Origin: Deltaproteobacteria bacterium
GTDB lineage: Bacteria; Myxococcota_A; UBA796; GCA-2862545
Length of the DNA: 9,056 nt
Assembly: GCA_019307545.1 (NCBI GenBank)
Contig: JAFDJI010000111.1
Coordinates: forward strand, 1-9,056
Direction: 5' to 3'
Shown here in pieces: positions 1-6,375 of the stretch. Position 1 is the stretch's first letter. Every line of letters starts with the position of its first letter. Below the pieces are notes generated by a model. It was not told the origin of the DNA. It saw nothing but the letters and a program-made list of their open reading frames with translations, and did not search any database. A program made the translations under genes and the position numbers.

Positions 1-461
1 CCTTCTTGGCCAACGTAGGGCGCGAGACCAGCGGTTTGAAGTACATCCGCGAGCTCGAACCAGGTCCCTACTGCAACCTGGACTGGTGGTACGGCTGCCC
101 GGCGGGGACTGCCAACTACTATGGCCGAGGCGCGATCCAGCTTTCCTGGAACTACAACTACAAGTTCGCCGGTGACGACCTCGGCGTCGACCTGCTCGGC
201 AACCCGGACCTCGTCGCCACCGATCCGCTACTCGTCTGGCAGACGGCGGTGTGGTTCTGGCAGGTGACAGCACCCCGTGCGCCCCTGACGCCCCACGACG
301 CGATGGTGGAGGGCCAGGGTTTCGGCAAGACGATTGAGATCATCAACGGGGACCAGGAGTGCCAGGGCCGCTATCCTGAAGCGGTGGGTGAACGCGTCAA
401 CCGCTACTGGTCCTACTGCTTGATGCTTGGCGTCGATCCGGGCGGCAACGTCGGCTGTTGA
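1..461 (+). CDS. GH19 family chitinase, C-terminal part (5'-truncated by window edge)
   Basis: The reading frame is already open at base 3 (Phe-Leu-Ala-Asn) and ends at the TGA at 459-461, so the N-terminus and any signal peptide or carbohydrate-binding module lie outside the window. The TTG at 6 is inside the conserved domain and is not a real start. About 152 residues are visible, with GH19 landmarks in order: GRETSG near the beginning (usually HET.G), YGCPAG, YYGRGAIQLSWNYNY, LLGNPDLVATDP, AVWFWQ, GFGKTIEIINGDQEC, and a terminal LGVDPGGNVGC. It looks most like the compact bacterial (Streptomyces-type) chitinases. The likely catalytic acid is the Glu at 24-26, and the Glu at 51-53 aligns with the second catalytic Glu. 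GH19 enzymes hydrolyse beta-1,4-GlcNAc polymers (chitin) with inversion; some relatives act as lysins on cell walls. A secreted location is inferred. The next gene begins 19 bases downstream, suggesting co-transcription. Confidence 0.93.
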   Translation, partial: FLANVGRETSGLKYIRELEPGPYCNLDWWYGCPAGTANYYGRGAIQLSWNYNYKFAGDDLGVDLLGNPDLVATDPLLVWQTAVWFWQVTAPRAPLTPHDAMVEGQGFGKTIEIINGDQECQGRYPEAVGERVNRYWSYCLMLGVDPGGNVGC

Positions 462-480
462 CACGCCAGGCGGAATGAGG

Positions 481-2094
481 ATGGTTCGCACGCTCGGCCT
501 GCTCGGCCTCGCGATGTCCGTTGGGGTCGCCAGGGCGGCAGACCTTCCCAGCGTCGAGGACGGATATCGCCTCCTGGCGGCGGGCCAGGCGGAGGAGGCG
601 AGCACCGCGTTCGGGCTGCACACGGGGCGCTATCCCGGGGATCCGGTGGGGTGGGCGGGGCTCACCTGGTCGCGTCTCGAGGAGGGACGGCTCGGCGAAG
701 CGATCGACGCTGCCGAGGCCTGGGTTGGCTTGGTTCCGCAGGACGAGCAGGCCCAGAAGGCTCTGCTGGTAGTGCTCGCGGCTGATCCGGAACGCCGGTT
801 TGACGCAATCGCTGCCAACCGGACCTGGCTGGCGGACCACCCCGACGATGAGGACGCCGTCCTCCGTCTCGCGAACCTCGGCATGGTGGAGGGGGATATC
901 AGAGAGCCGGAGGCGGTGATCTCGACCTACCTGGACGCCTACCCGGACGCCGTCGAACCGCGGTTGCTCCGGGGCCGCATCCGAGGCTGGCGTGGGCGGG
1001 GCATCGCGGCGCGGCGGGACCTGGCGATTGTGGTCGCACTCGCCCCCAAGCATGCCGAGGCGCACGCCGCGCGGTCCCTGGTCGAGACCTCCCTGGGTCG
1101 CGAGGGGGCCGCGGCACGGTGGGTCCGCCGCGCCGAAGACCTCGATCCATCCGACGAACTGACCACGCAGGCCCTCGCGGAATCCGGGGACGCCACCAGC
1201 CCGGGTCAGGTGACCACCTGGACCGTGGTCACAGAGTCGAGCGGCATCGATCGGTGGACCCTGGCCGGGAATACCTTCGCGCGGCCCGGACCCTCCACGC
1301 TCGTGGAGGTCCGCCCAGAGGCCGCCTGGTTCCGGGGGATTGACGACGAGGTCTTCCGATGTGGCCTGGAGGTACGGCTCGTCCAGGAACTGCCATTCGA
1401 CTTCGACCTGGAGGGATCGGTCCGCGCGCAGTGGGTGCCCGAGGAGCCGGTCGTCATGCGCGGGCTGGCGGAGTTGGCCTGGATGCCCGGAGGCCTCCTG
1501 CGCACGAGTATCGGGGTGAGGCGCCGTAGCATGGTCGACGACCCGGTGGTCGAGGGGACCGCCCTTCCACCCCTCGTGGGGTCCGCAGGGCTGGACATCG
1601 AGGGGATCCGGGAGGGGATTCACCTGGACGAGGCTTTCCTGCGCGCCAGCGGCGCACCCCTGCGCGGGTCGTACGCGTATCTGGAGGCCACCCTCGGCCG
1701 GGTCGCCGACGGCAATCGACGTCGCTCGGTGTCCGCGGGAGCCGGCTACGACCTGCTCGCTCTGGTCCCGGAGATCGAGCGGCACGCCTTGTACGCTCGC
1801 TATGAGATTTTCTGGGTCACCTTCGACGAGGATGTGCCGGACTACTGGAGCCCGCCCGGGGCGACGAGCCATGCCCCCGGGGTCGAGTGGCATCTGACCT
1901 CGTGGGGCAGCTACCGGCTGGTGGGGCTCGCAGCGCCCGTCCTGCAACCTGGGGGCCCGACCGGCCACATGGTGGGGGGCTCGGCCACCCTCTGGCTCGC
2001 GCGGCGCGTGCAGATCGGCCTCGGCATTCGCCACCAGGGCAACCGGTACTACCAGATCTCGGGGATCGACCTGAGGCTGGACGCTCGGATGTAG
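481..2094 (+). CDS. Exported TPR-repeat protein with C-terminal outer-membrane beta-barrel-like domain
   Basis: I chose the ATG at 481 (537 residues) because AGGCGG at 468-473 sits 7 bases upstream; the ATG at 475 is the alternative. Residues 1-19 form a signal peptide (MVRT, a hydrophobic core, then ARA before Ala20). Residues about 24-235 are helical and TPR-like, with Ala/Leu-rich pairs and recurring Asp-Pro or Tyr-Pro turns every 30-35 residues. Residues about 245-537 have alternating hydrophobic/polar strands rich in Trp, Tyr and Gly, as in an outer-membrane barrel, with a YWSPPG motif at 455-460 reminiscent of the barrels of BcsC/PgaA/YaiO-like proteins. Those families combine periplasmic TPRs with a barrel, and BcsC and PgaA export polysaccharide. 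The protein ends in DARM, lacking the usual terminal aromatic residue of barrel proteins. No specific family is certain; the glycan-export role is inferred from architecture and the neighbouring chitinase. Confidence 0.8.
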   Translation: MVRTLGLLGLAMSVGVARAADLPSVEDGYRLLAAGQAEEASTAFGLHTGRYPGDPVGWAGLTWSRLEEGRLGEAIDAAEAWVGLVPQDEQAQKALLVVLAADPERRFDAIAANRTWLADHPDDEDAVLRLANLGMVEGDIREPEAVISTYLDAYPDAVEPRLLRGRIRGWRGRGIAARRDLAIVVALAPKHAEAHAARSLVETSLGREGAAARWVRRAEDLDPSDELTTQALAESGDATSPGQVTTWTVVTESSGIDRWTLAGNTFARPGPSTLVEVRPEAAWFRGIDDEVFRCGLEVRLVQELPFDFDLEGSVRAQWVPEEPVVMRGLAELAWMPGGLLRTSIGVRRRSMVDDPVVEGTALPPLVGSAGLDIEGIREGIHLDEAFLRASGAPLRGSYAYLEATLGRVADGNRRRSVSAGAGYDLLALVPEIERHALYARYEIFWVTFDEDVPDYWSPPGATSHAPGVEWHLTSWGSYRLVGLAAPVLQPGGPTGHMVGGSATLWLARRVQIGLGIRHQGNRYYQISGIDLRLDARM

Positions 2095-2103
2095 AACGAG
2101 CGC

Positions 2104-2140
2104 GTGACATGGGCGAACCGAGGTGGGCTCCGGGTGTCAC
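2104..2140. repeat. Short inverted repeat upstream of the phosphodiester glycosidase-like lipoprotein gene
   Basis: GTGACA at 2104-2109 is the exact reverse complement of TGTCAC at 2135-2140, with 25 bases between. It occupies most of the 55-base gap between the TPR/barrel gene and the lipoprotein gene. It could be an operator or a weak RNA stem, but arms this short at this distance often arise by chance. I see no convincing -35/-10 pair around it. Confidence 0.2.
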
Positions 2141-2149
2141 AATGCGGAC

Positions 2150-3046
2150 ATGTGGTGTGCCTTGTGGTCTCTGGTGTTGGTGGGCTTGCTCGGGTGTGGC
2201 CCGGGGACGCCGGCCGCGGAGGCGCTCGACGGGCCGCCGGTGGTGGAAACGCCCCCCAAGGCGGAGGAGGTCACCGGCGGGGAGGATACGCTGGTGCCAG
2301 GTGTGTGGCGCGTCCTCCGGCCGGGGCTGGAGGTTGCGGAGTTCGAGGCGGCCGTGCCGTCCGATATCGGGGACTCCCGGATCCGGGTGGTGCGGGTGGA
2401 CCCTGCCCACCACGAGTTGGTGCTCGCGTCCGCTCGCCTGGGTGATGGGGTCACCCACACGGCCCGGGGATGGAGCCAGCGGGAGGGGTTCTTGGTCGCC
2501 ACCAACCCGGGCATGTTCCACCCAGATGGCCGAAGCACGGGGTTCATGCAGGTCGGCGCCGGGGTCGTCAACCCCACGGTGAACGGTGACAAGGCGATCC
2601 TGGCCTTCGACCCCGGAGACGAGGCCGTCCCGCCGGTTCGGATCATCGACCGGGAGTGCGACGACTTCGCCCAGCTACGGCTGCAGTATCGACAGATGGT
2701 CCAGAGCATCCGCATGCTCTCCTGCACCGGACAGAACGTGTGGAGCGCCCAGGAGCGGCGGTGTAGTCACGCGGTGATCGGTACCGATCGGCAGGGGAGG
2801 GCGTTGCTGATCCACGCGCGGTCGCCGTGGAGCACCCACGTCTTCGTCGAGCAGCTTCGCTCCCTTCCCATCGACCTCGACCGCCTGCAATACGGGGAGG
2901 GCGGTCCCGAAGCCCAGCTCTATGTGGCTGCGGGCGACTTCCAGGCCGAGTGGTGGGGGAGCTTCGAGACCGGATTCAACGAGAACGACGACAACGACCG
3001 CGCCTGGCCCATCCCGAACATTCTCGGGGTGCGCCCGCGCAAGTAG
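2150..3046 (+). CDS. Putative lipoprotein, NAGPA-like phosphodiester glycosidase family (PF09992-like)
   Basis: The ATG at 2150 gives 298 residues. A GTG at 2123 would add nine polar residues before the hydrophobic stretch and is less likely, though neither start has a strong ribosome site and the ATG form lacks a basic n-region. Residues 4-16 are hydrophobic and end in a lipobox, LLGC, with Cys16 as the lipidation site and Gly at +2, so outer-membrane anchoring is plausible. A Pro/Glu-rich linker follows. The domain shows the family layout: ATNPGMF at 117-123 (family NGGYF), then GRSTGFMQVGAGVVNP, SHAVIGTDRQGRALLIH at 206-222, and YGEGGPEAQLYV at 248-259 in place of the usual LDGGGS block. 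The named member of this family uncovers mannose 6-phosphate by removing GlcNAc from a phosphodiester; bacterial members are mostly uncharacterised and the substrate here is unknown. Three further Cys (170, 192, 205) could form a disulfide outside the cytoplasm. Confidence 0.8.
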   Translation: MWCALWSLVLVGLLGCGPGTPAAEALDGPPVVETPPKAEEVTGGEDTLVPGVWRVLRPGLEVAEFEAAVPSDIGDSRIRVVRVDPAHHELVLASARLGDGVTHTARGWSQREGFLVATNPGMFHPDGRSTGFMQVGAGVVNPTVNGDKAILAFDPGDEAVPPVRIIDRECDDFAQLRLQYRQMVQSIRMLSCTGQNVWSAQERRCSHAVIGTDRQGRALLIHARSPWSTHVFVEQLRSLPIDLDRLQYGEGGPEAQLYVAAGDFQAEWWGSFETGFNENDDNDRAWPIPNILGVRPRK

Positions 3047-3092
3047 TCTGTCCGTAGCAGACGGTCCGGCCGCTGATGGATAGAGGGGCTGC

Positions 3093-5411
3093 ATGGGGGA
3101 CCTCCAACCAGGTGACGTGCTCGCGGATCGCTTCGAAGTGGTCGGGGTCCTGGGGCACGGCGGAATGGCGACGGTGTACCTCGTCCAGGATCGCCTTCGC
3201 GAGGAGGCCATCGCCCTGAAGGTCCTCCACGGCCACCTGGCACGCAGCGCGTCGATGCGGAGCCGGTTGCGGCGCGAGGTGTCGGCGGCCAGTCGCCTTC
3301 GCCATCCCCACGCCCTGGTGGCCTGGGACCTGCACGACATCGGGGGCTCGCTCGCGGTGAGCATGCCGCTGCATCGCGGGCGCACCCTGTCCGGGTACGT
3401 GGAGCGTCACGGGCCGATGACCGCCTCCGCACTGCGGCGGATCGCCACCCAGCTTTCCTCCGCCCTGCGCGAGGCCCACGCGAACGGCATCGTGCATCGC
3501 GACGTCACGCCGTCCAACGTGCTGATCGACGACGAGGGCGACGCGGTGCTCACCGACTTCGGCCTCGCCCGGTTCACCGATCAGCGCACCATGACGGGCA
3601 CCGGCGCACTGGGGACGGCCGGCTACGCCGCCCCCGAGGTGTACCAGGGGGTGCGGAGCGACCCGCGCTCGGACCTGTACAGCCTGGGCGCGGTGCTGTA
3701 CCAGGCGGCGACGGGGGTGGCGCCCTTCCACGCCGCCGACCCCGTCGCCACCCTTCGCCGCCAACTGGACGACGACCGCACCTCCCTCGCCGAGGCCCGG
3801 CCCGACCTGCCCGAGCACCTGGTCCGCACCATCGAGGGCATGTTGGCGGTCGACCCGGAGGCGCGGCCACAGGGTGCGGCGGAGGTCGTGGAGGCGTTGG
3901 AGCGGCGCGAGGCACCGGCCTTCCAGGCACCGCCCGTTGCAGCACCCCCCAGCGCGCCGGCGCCGGCGGAGAACGCGTTGGTGCCCCGCTCACACCTCCC
4001 CCCAGGGGAATGGACGGTGGTGGTCCACGAGCGAGGTCGGGACCGGCAGCGGCGGCGGCATCTCAGGCGCAGGTGGAGACCCCAGGCCATCCCCGGGATC
4101 GATGTCGACGTGGGCCGGGTGGTGCAGGGGGTGCAGCGCTGGGTGATGAACGAGGTCCTCGGCCTGCCAGAGCGCCTCTCACCCGAGGAGATGCTCGCCC
4201 AGGCGGTGGCGCTGGAGGCGGACCTGCCCAGGGACGCGCTCACGGTGCCCCCGGCCGTCCTCGAGCCCAGGTTCCGGCTGGTGGAGTCGGTGGCCGAAGG
4301 CTCGGCCAACCGCCTGGCGAGGGCCGCCGACCAGGCGGGGTTCTCGGCGCGTCCGCGGCCCATCGAAGATCTGGAGCCCACGAGAGGCGATCTCGGCTCT
4401 CTGGGCGTCGCTGTCGTCCGGTTCGTTGGGGTCATGGCCCTGTTGGCAGCGGCTTTGTTTGGGGGGGTATGGGCCTTTTTCGTCTACCAGGCGCCGCTCC
4501 CCGTCGATTCCGGTGGGCTTCCCTTTGGTTTCGGGGGGTCGGCGGGGATCGTGTTCCTGGTGATGTTCCTTTTACTGCTGAACGCTCTGTGGTTGCGGGC
4601 GCAGCACCGCAGAGGACGGCCCCTGTCCATCGCCTACGGCGACGACCTTCGCTTCCACCTCTCCCCAGAGGCGAACGTCCTCCTCCCGCCCCCGGCCAGG
4701 GAGGTCCCCCCGAAGGAGGTGCCGGCCCGAGAACGGACGCCTCCCCCCGCGCCGCAGAAGGCGGCGCCCCGGGAGTCGGCACCCCGGGAGGACCGCCACG
4801 CGACGCTGCTGCGCCGTACCCGGCAGCAGCTGGAAGCCCTGGCCCAGTCCATCGAGGAGGCTCGCGACCGCCTGCCCGAGGTGGCGCTGCGGGACCTCCG
4901 CACCACCCTTCGGGAGCTGACCTCCAAGGTGGAGACCCTCGGGCGGTCGGCGGCGGTCCTGGAGCGAGAGCTGGCGGGTCTCGACGAGGACGCTGCGGCC
5001 TCCGCCGTGGACCGCATCGAGGAGCGACTGGAGCGGTCGCGGACCCTCGCGAGGACCGGGACGGTGGAGGACATGGACGAGATTCCTCCGTTGGAGGCGG
5101 CGCTGGAGTCCCATCGCCAGGTGCTGCACCAGGTAGAGGCCCTGGAGGGTCGACTCACTTTGCTGCTGGCGCGGCTGCTGGAGACCGGCGCCGCCGCGGC
5201 TCGGGCCCGGGTGGACCTCCTCGAGGAGCCGGAGCCGTCCCGGTCGGCGGAGGACCTGCTCGTCAGGCTGAAGCAGCAGACCGCGGATGCCCATCGCGCC
5301 TTGGCGGAGGTGGAGGGGCGCGGGATTCCAGAGGAGGGGCGGCTGCTAAAAGAGCCTGTGGATCAATCCGCCGCGGATCCGAGACGGGCGCGCCTCCCCG
5401 AGCGGAGCTGA
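3093..5411 (+). CDS. Membrane-associated eukaryotic-like Ser/Thr protein kinase with C-terminal coiled-coil region
   Basis: The ATG at 3093 follows GAGGGG (3083-3088) and gives 772 residues. The N-terminal kinase domain (about 13-270) looks catalytically complete: glycine loop GHGGMATV 21-28, Lys43, alpha-C Glu62, HRDVTPSN 135-142 with catalytic Asp137, DFG 155-157, a Thr-rich activation loop, APE 180-182, Asp194 and Arg258. The HRDVTP variant is common in myxobacterial kinases. After a Pro/Ala linker comes an Arg-rich patch (315-329) and an unrecognised segment (about 330-430). Two hydrophobic helices follow, about 438-465 and 484-503, joined by roughly 18 residues rich in Gly and Pro. The rest (about 567-745) is charged and Leu-rich, probably coiled coil, after a Pro-rich stretch. 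Two membrane passes would put both the kinase and the coiled coil in the cytoplasm, unlike kinases with a single pass and an external sensor. It overlaps the convergent CHAD gene by 49 bases. Substrates are unknown. Confidence 0.93.
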   Translation: MGDLQPGDVLADRFEVVGVLGHGGMATVYLVQDRLREEAIALKVLHGHLARSASMRSRLRREVSAASRLRHPHALVAWDLHDIGGSLAVSMPLHRGRTLSGYVERHGPMTASALRRIATQLSSALREAHANGIVHRDVTPSNVLIDDEGDAVLTDFGLARFTDQRTMTGTGALGTAGYAAPEVYQGVRSDPRSDLYSLGAVLYQAATGVAPFHAADPVATLRRQLDDDRTSLAEARPDLPEHLVRTIEGMLAVDPEARPQGAAEVVEALERREAPAFQAPPVAAPPSAPAPAENALVPRSHLPPGEWTVVVHERGRDRQRRRHLRRRWRPQAIPGIDVDVGRVVQGVQRWVMNEVLGLPERLSPEEMLAQAVALEADLPRDALTVPPAVLEPRFRLVESVAEGSANRLARAADQAGFSARPRPIEDLEPTRGDLGSLGVAVVRFVGVMALLAAALFGGVWAFFVYQAPLPVDSGGLPFGFGGSAGIVFLVMFLLLLNALWLRAQHRRGRPLSIAYGDDLRFHLSPEANVLLPPPAREVPPKEVPARERTPPPAPQKAAPRESAPREDRHATLLRRTRQQLEALAQSIEEARDRLPEVALRDLRTTLRELTSKVETLGRSAAVLERELAGLDEDAAASAVDRIEERLERSRTLARTGTVEDMDEIPPLEAALESHRQVLHQVEALEGRLTLLLARLLETGAAAARARVDLLEEPEPSRSAEDLLVRLKQQTADAHRALAEVEGRGIPEEGRLLKEPVDQSAADPRRARLPERS

Positions 5412-5416
5412 TCCAC
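5358..5416. repeat. Inverted repeat across the convergent kinase/CHAD gene ends (possible bidirectional terminator or 3' stem)
   Basis: GTGGATCA at 5358-5365 is the exact reverse complement of TGATCCAC at 5409-5416. The left arm contains the CHAD stop codon (TCA on plus, 5363-5365) and the right arm contains the kinase stop (TGA, 5409-5411). Inside the 43-base loop lie a smaller hairpin, ATCCG-CCG-CGGAT at 5366-5378, and an 8-base palindrome, GGCGCGCC at 5387-5394. The structure could stabilise or end both transcripts. There is no T-tract on either side, so a standard intrinsic terminator is not shown. Confidence 0.35.
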
Positions 5417-6295
5417 CTGGGCCACGAACGCGCTCGGCCTGGCATCGTAGATGTGCTCGCCCAGCGGCCAGGAGAGGGCTTGGAGGACGGCGCGGCGTCG
5501 GTCGACGAGACCACACAGGTAGTTCGTTGCCTCGCTGGCAGGGTCCAGGGCGGGCAGGGCACCCTCGGTCGCCAGCTGTCGGAGCAGGGCGTAGTCATGG
5601 TCCAGCCCCAGGTGTCCGCCCAGTGCGTCGAGGTGGGCCACCAGCGCGTCGCCGGCATCCGCGGGCCCGCCCGGGCCGGGCCGACCCAGCAACAAAGTGG
5701 CGTGGTACCAGAGGTCCTTCACCCGCTTGCGCCACTGGTGCAGGTTCTCCAGCGTCGGGGCGCCGCCGGCGACCCGGTGGGCGCGCCGACCCTTTCGGTG
5801 GGTTCGGGCGAGACGGGGCGCGATCTCGGCGAACGTGCGGGCGGAGAGCTGCCACCCGTCCACCTCCGCTCGGAAGGCCCGCAGGGGCGGCTCCAGCCGC
5901 GCCAAGGCCTCCTCGTCGTCGAGGTGCCGGATGCACAACTGGCCGTGTCGGGCCGCCAACACCTCGTGCGTGGCGGCCAGCGTCGGGAGGTCGGCGCCTG
6001 TCTCCTGTGCGAGGGCTTCCACTGCGTCGAGCAGGACGCGGCTGTCTCTCAGCTCCGCGATGGTGCGTGCGGCGTCGCGGAAGGCGACGACCCGCGCCCG
6101 GAGGACCTCCTTGTCGGAGTGGTCGTGCGCGAGGCGCAGCAACGCCCGTAGCTTCTTGAACCGCTTGCGGACATCGTGCACGGCTGCATCACGGTCGTCC
6201 CAGGACAAAGCCTCGATAGCGCCGTCGATCTCTTCTCGTGCGATCCGGCGCGTACCTTCCTCGATGGGCTCGTCTGGGCCGAACTGGTAGGTCAT
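5363..6295 (-). CDS. CHAD domain-containing protein
   Basis: Read on the minus strand, the ATG at 6295-6293 gives 310 residues; AAAGG lies about nine bases upstream of it. A longer reading to 6448 would run across the divergent promoter region and into the sulfatase-fold gene, and its extra N-terminus does not look like protein. CHAD domains are all-helical and carry conserved His and basic residues; characterised members bind inorganic polyphosphate. Here the two internal repeats are visible: AVHDVRKRFKKLRALLRL at about 38-55 (His40, Arg43, Lys44, Lys47, Lys48) and LHQWRKRVKDLWYHATLLL at about 185-203 (His186, Arg189, Lys190, Arg191, Lys193). The length is normal for a stand-alone CHAD protein. 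No CYTH (triphosphatase) domain, its frequent partner, is seen in the protein or window. No signal peptide is visible, so it should be cytosolic. It converges on the kinase gene and diverges from the sulfatase-fold gene. Confidence 0.92.
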   Translation of the reverse strand: MTYQFGPDEPIEEGTRRIAREEIDGAIEALSWDDRDAAVHDVRKRFKKLRALLRLAHDHSDKEVLRARVVAFRDAARTIAELRDSRVLLDAVEALAQETGADLPTLAATHEVLAARHGQLCIRHLDDEEALARLEPPLRAFRAEVDGWQLSARTFAEIAPRLARTHRKGRRAHRVAGGAPTLENLHQWRKRVKDLWYHATLLLGRPGPGGPADAGDALVAHLDALGGHLGLDHDYALLRQLATEGALPALDPASEATNYLCGLVDRRRAVLQALSWPLGEHIYDARPSAFVAQVDQLRSGRRARLGSAAD

Positions 6296-6375
6296 CCGGA
6301 GGCCTTTCTGGGTTCCTGGGAGGTGTAACGCGGCTCCGGTATGCGTAGGATTGGAGCCTCGGACGGAGTCGACCG
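6296..6375. promoter_or_regulatory. Divergent intergenic region with a dyad between the CHAD and sulfatase-fold genes
   Basis: These 80 bases separate two divergent start codons and should hold promoters for both. GGCTCC at 6332-6337 and GGAGCC at 6353-6358 are perfect reverse complements with 15 bases between, centred near 6345, which is a plausible regulator-binding dyad. TAGGAT at 6347-6352 matches a -10 box in four of six positions, but no good -35 element is at the right distance. GGAG at 6365-6368 is the ribosome site of the rightward gene. Promoter function is inferred from position. Confidence 0.4.

Noticed and set aside
427..480. TTG start at 427 for the TPR/barrel gene, overlapping the chitinase
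   Set aside because: It would place 18 polar residues before a clean signal peptide. The ATG at 481 has a ribosome site at proper spacing.
397..2034. 545-codon open frame on the minus strand opposite the TPR/barrel gene
   Set aside because: Its product is Arg/Gly/Pro/His-rich with no recognisable motif, and it covers a well-supported plus-strand gene with a signal peptide and TPRs. It is a typical GC-rich shadow frame.
3046..3064. Possible terminator hairpin GTCTG/CAGAC after the lipoprotein gene
   Set aside because: The stem is only 5 bp with a 7-base loop and no T-tract follows; too weak to call as a terminator.
5387..5394. GGCGCGCC palindrome as a regulatory or recombination site
   Set aside because: An 8-base GC palindrome is common in DNA of this composition; on its own it supports no function.
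4010..6151. 713-codon plus-strand open frame running through the kinase 3' half and antisense to the CHAD gene
   Set aside because: The translation is low-complexity Gly/Arg/Pro/Ala, has no domain, and spans two genes that have clear motifs in other frames. Length alone is not evidence at this GC content.
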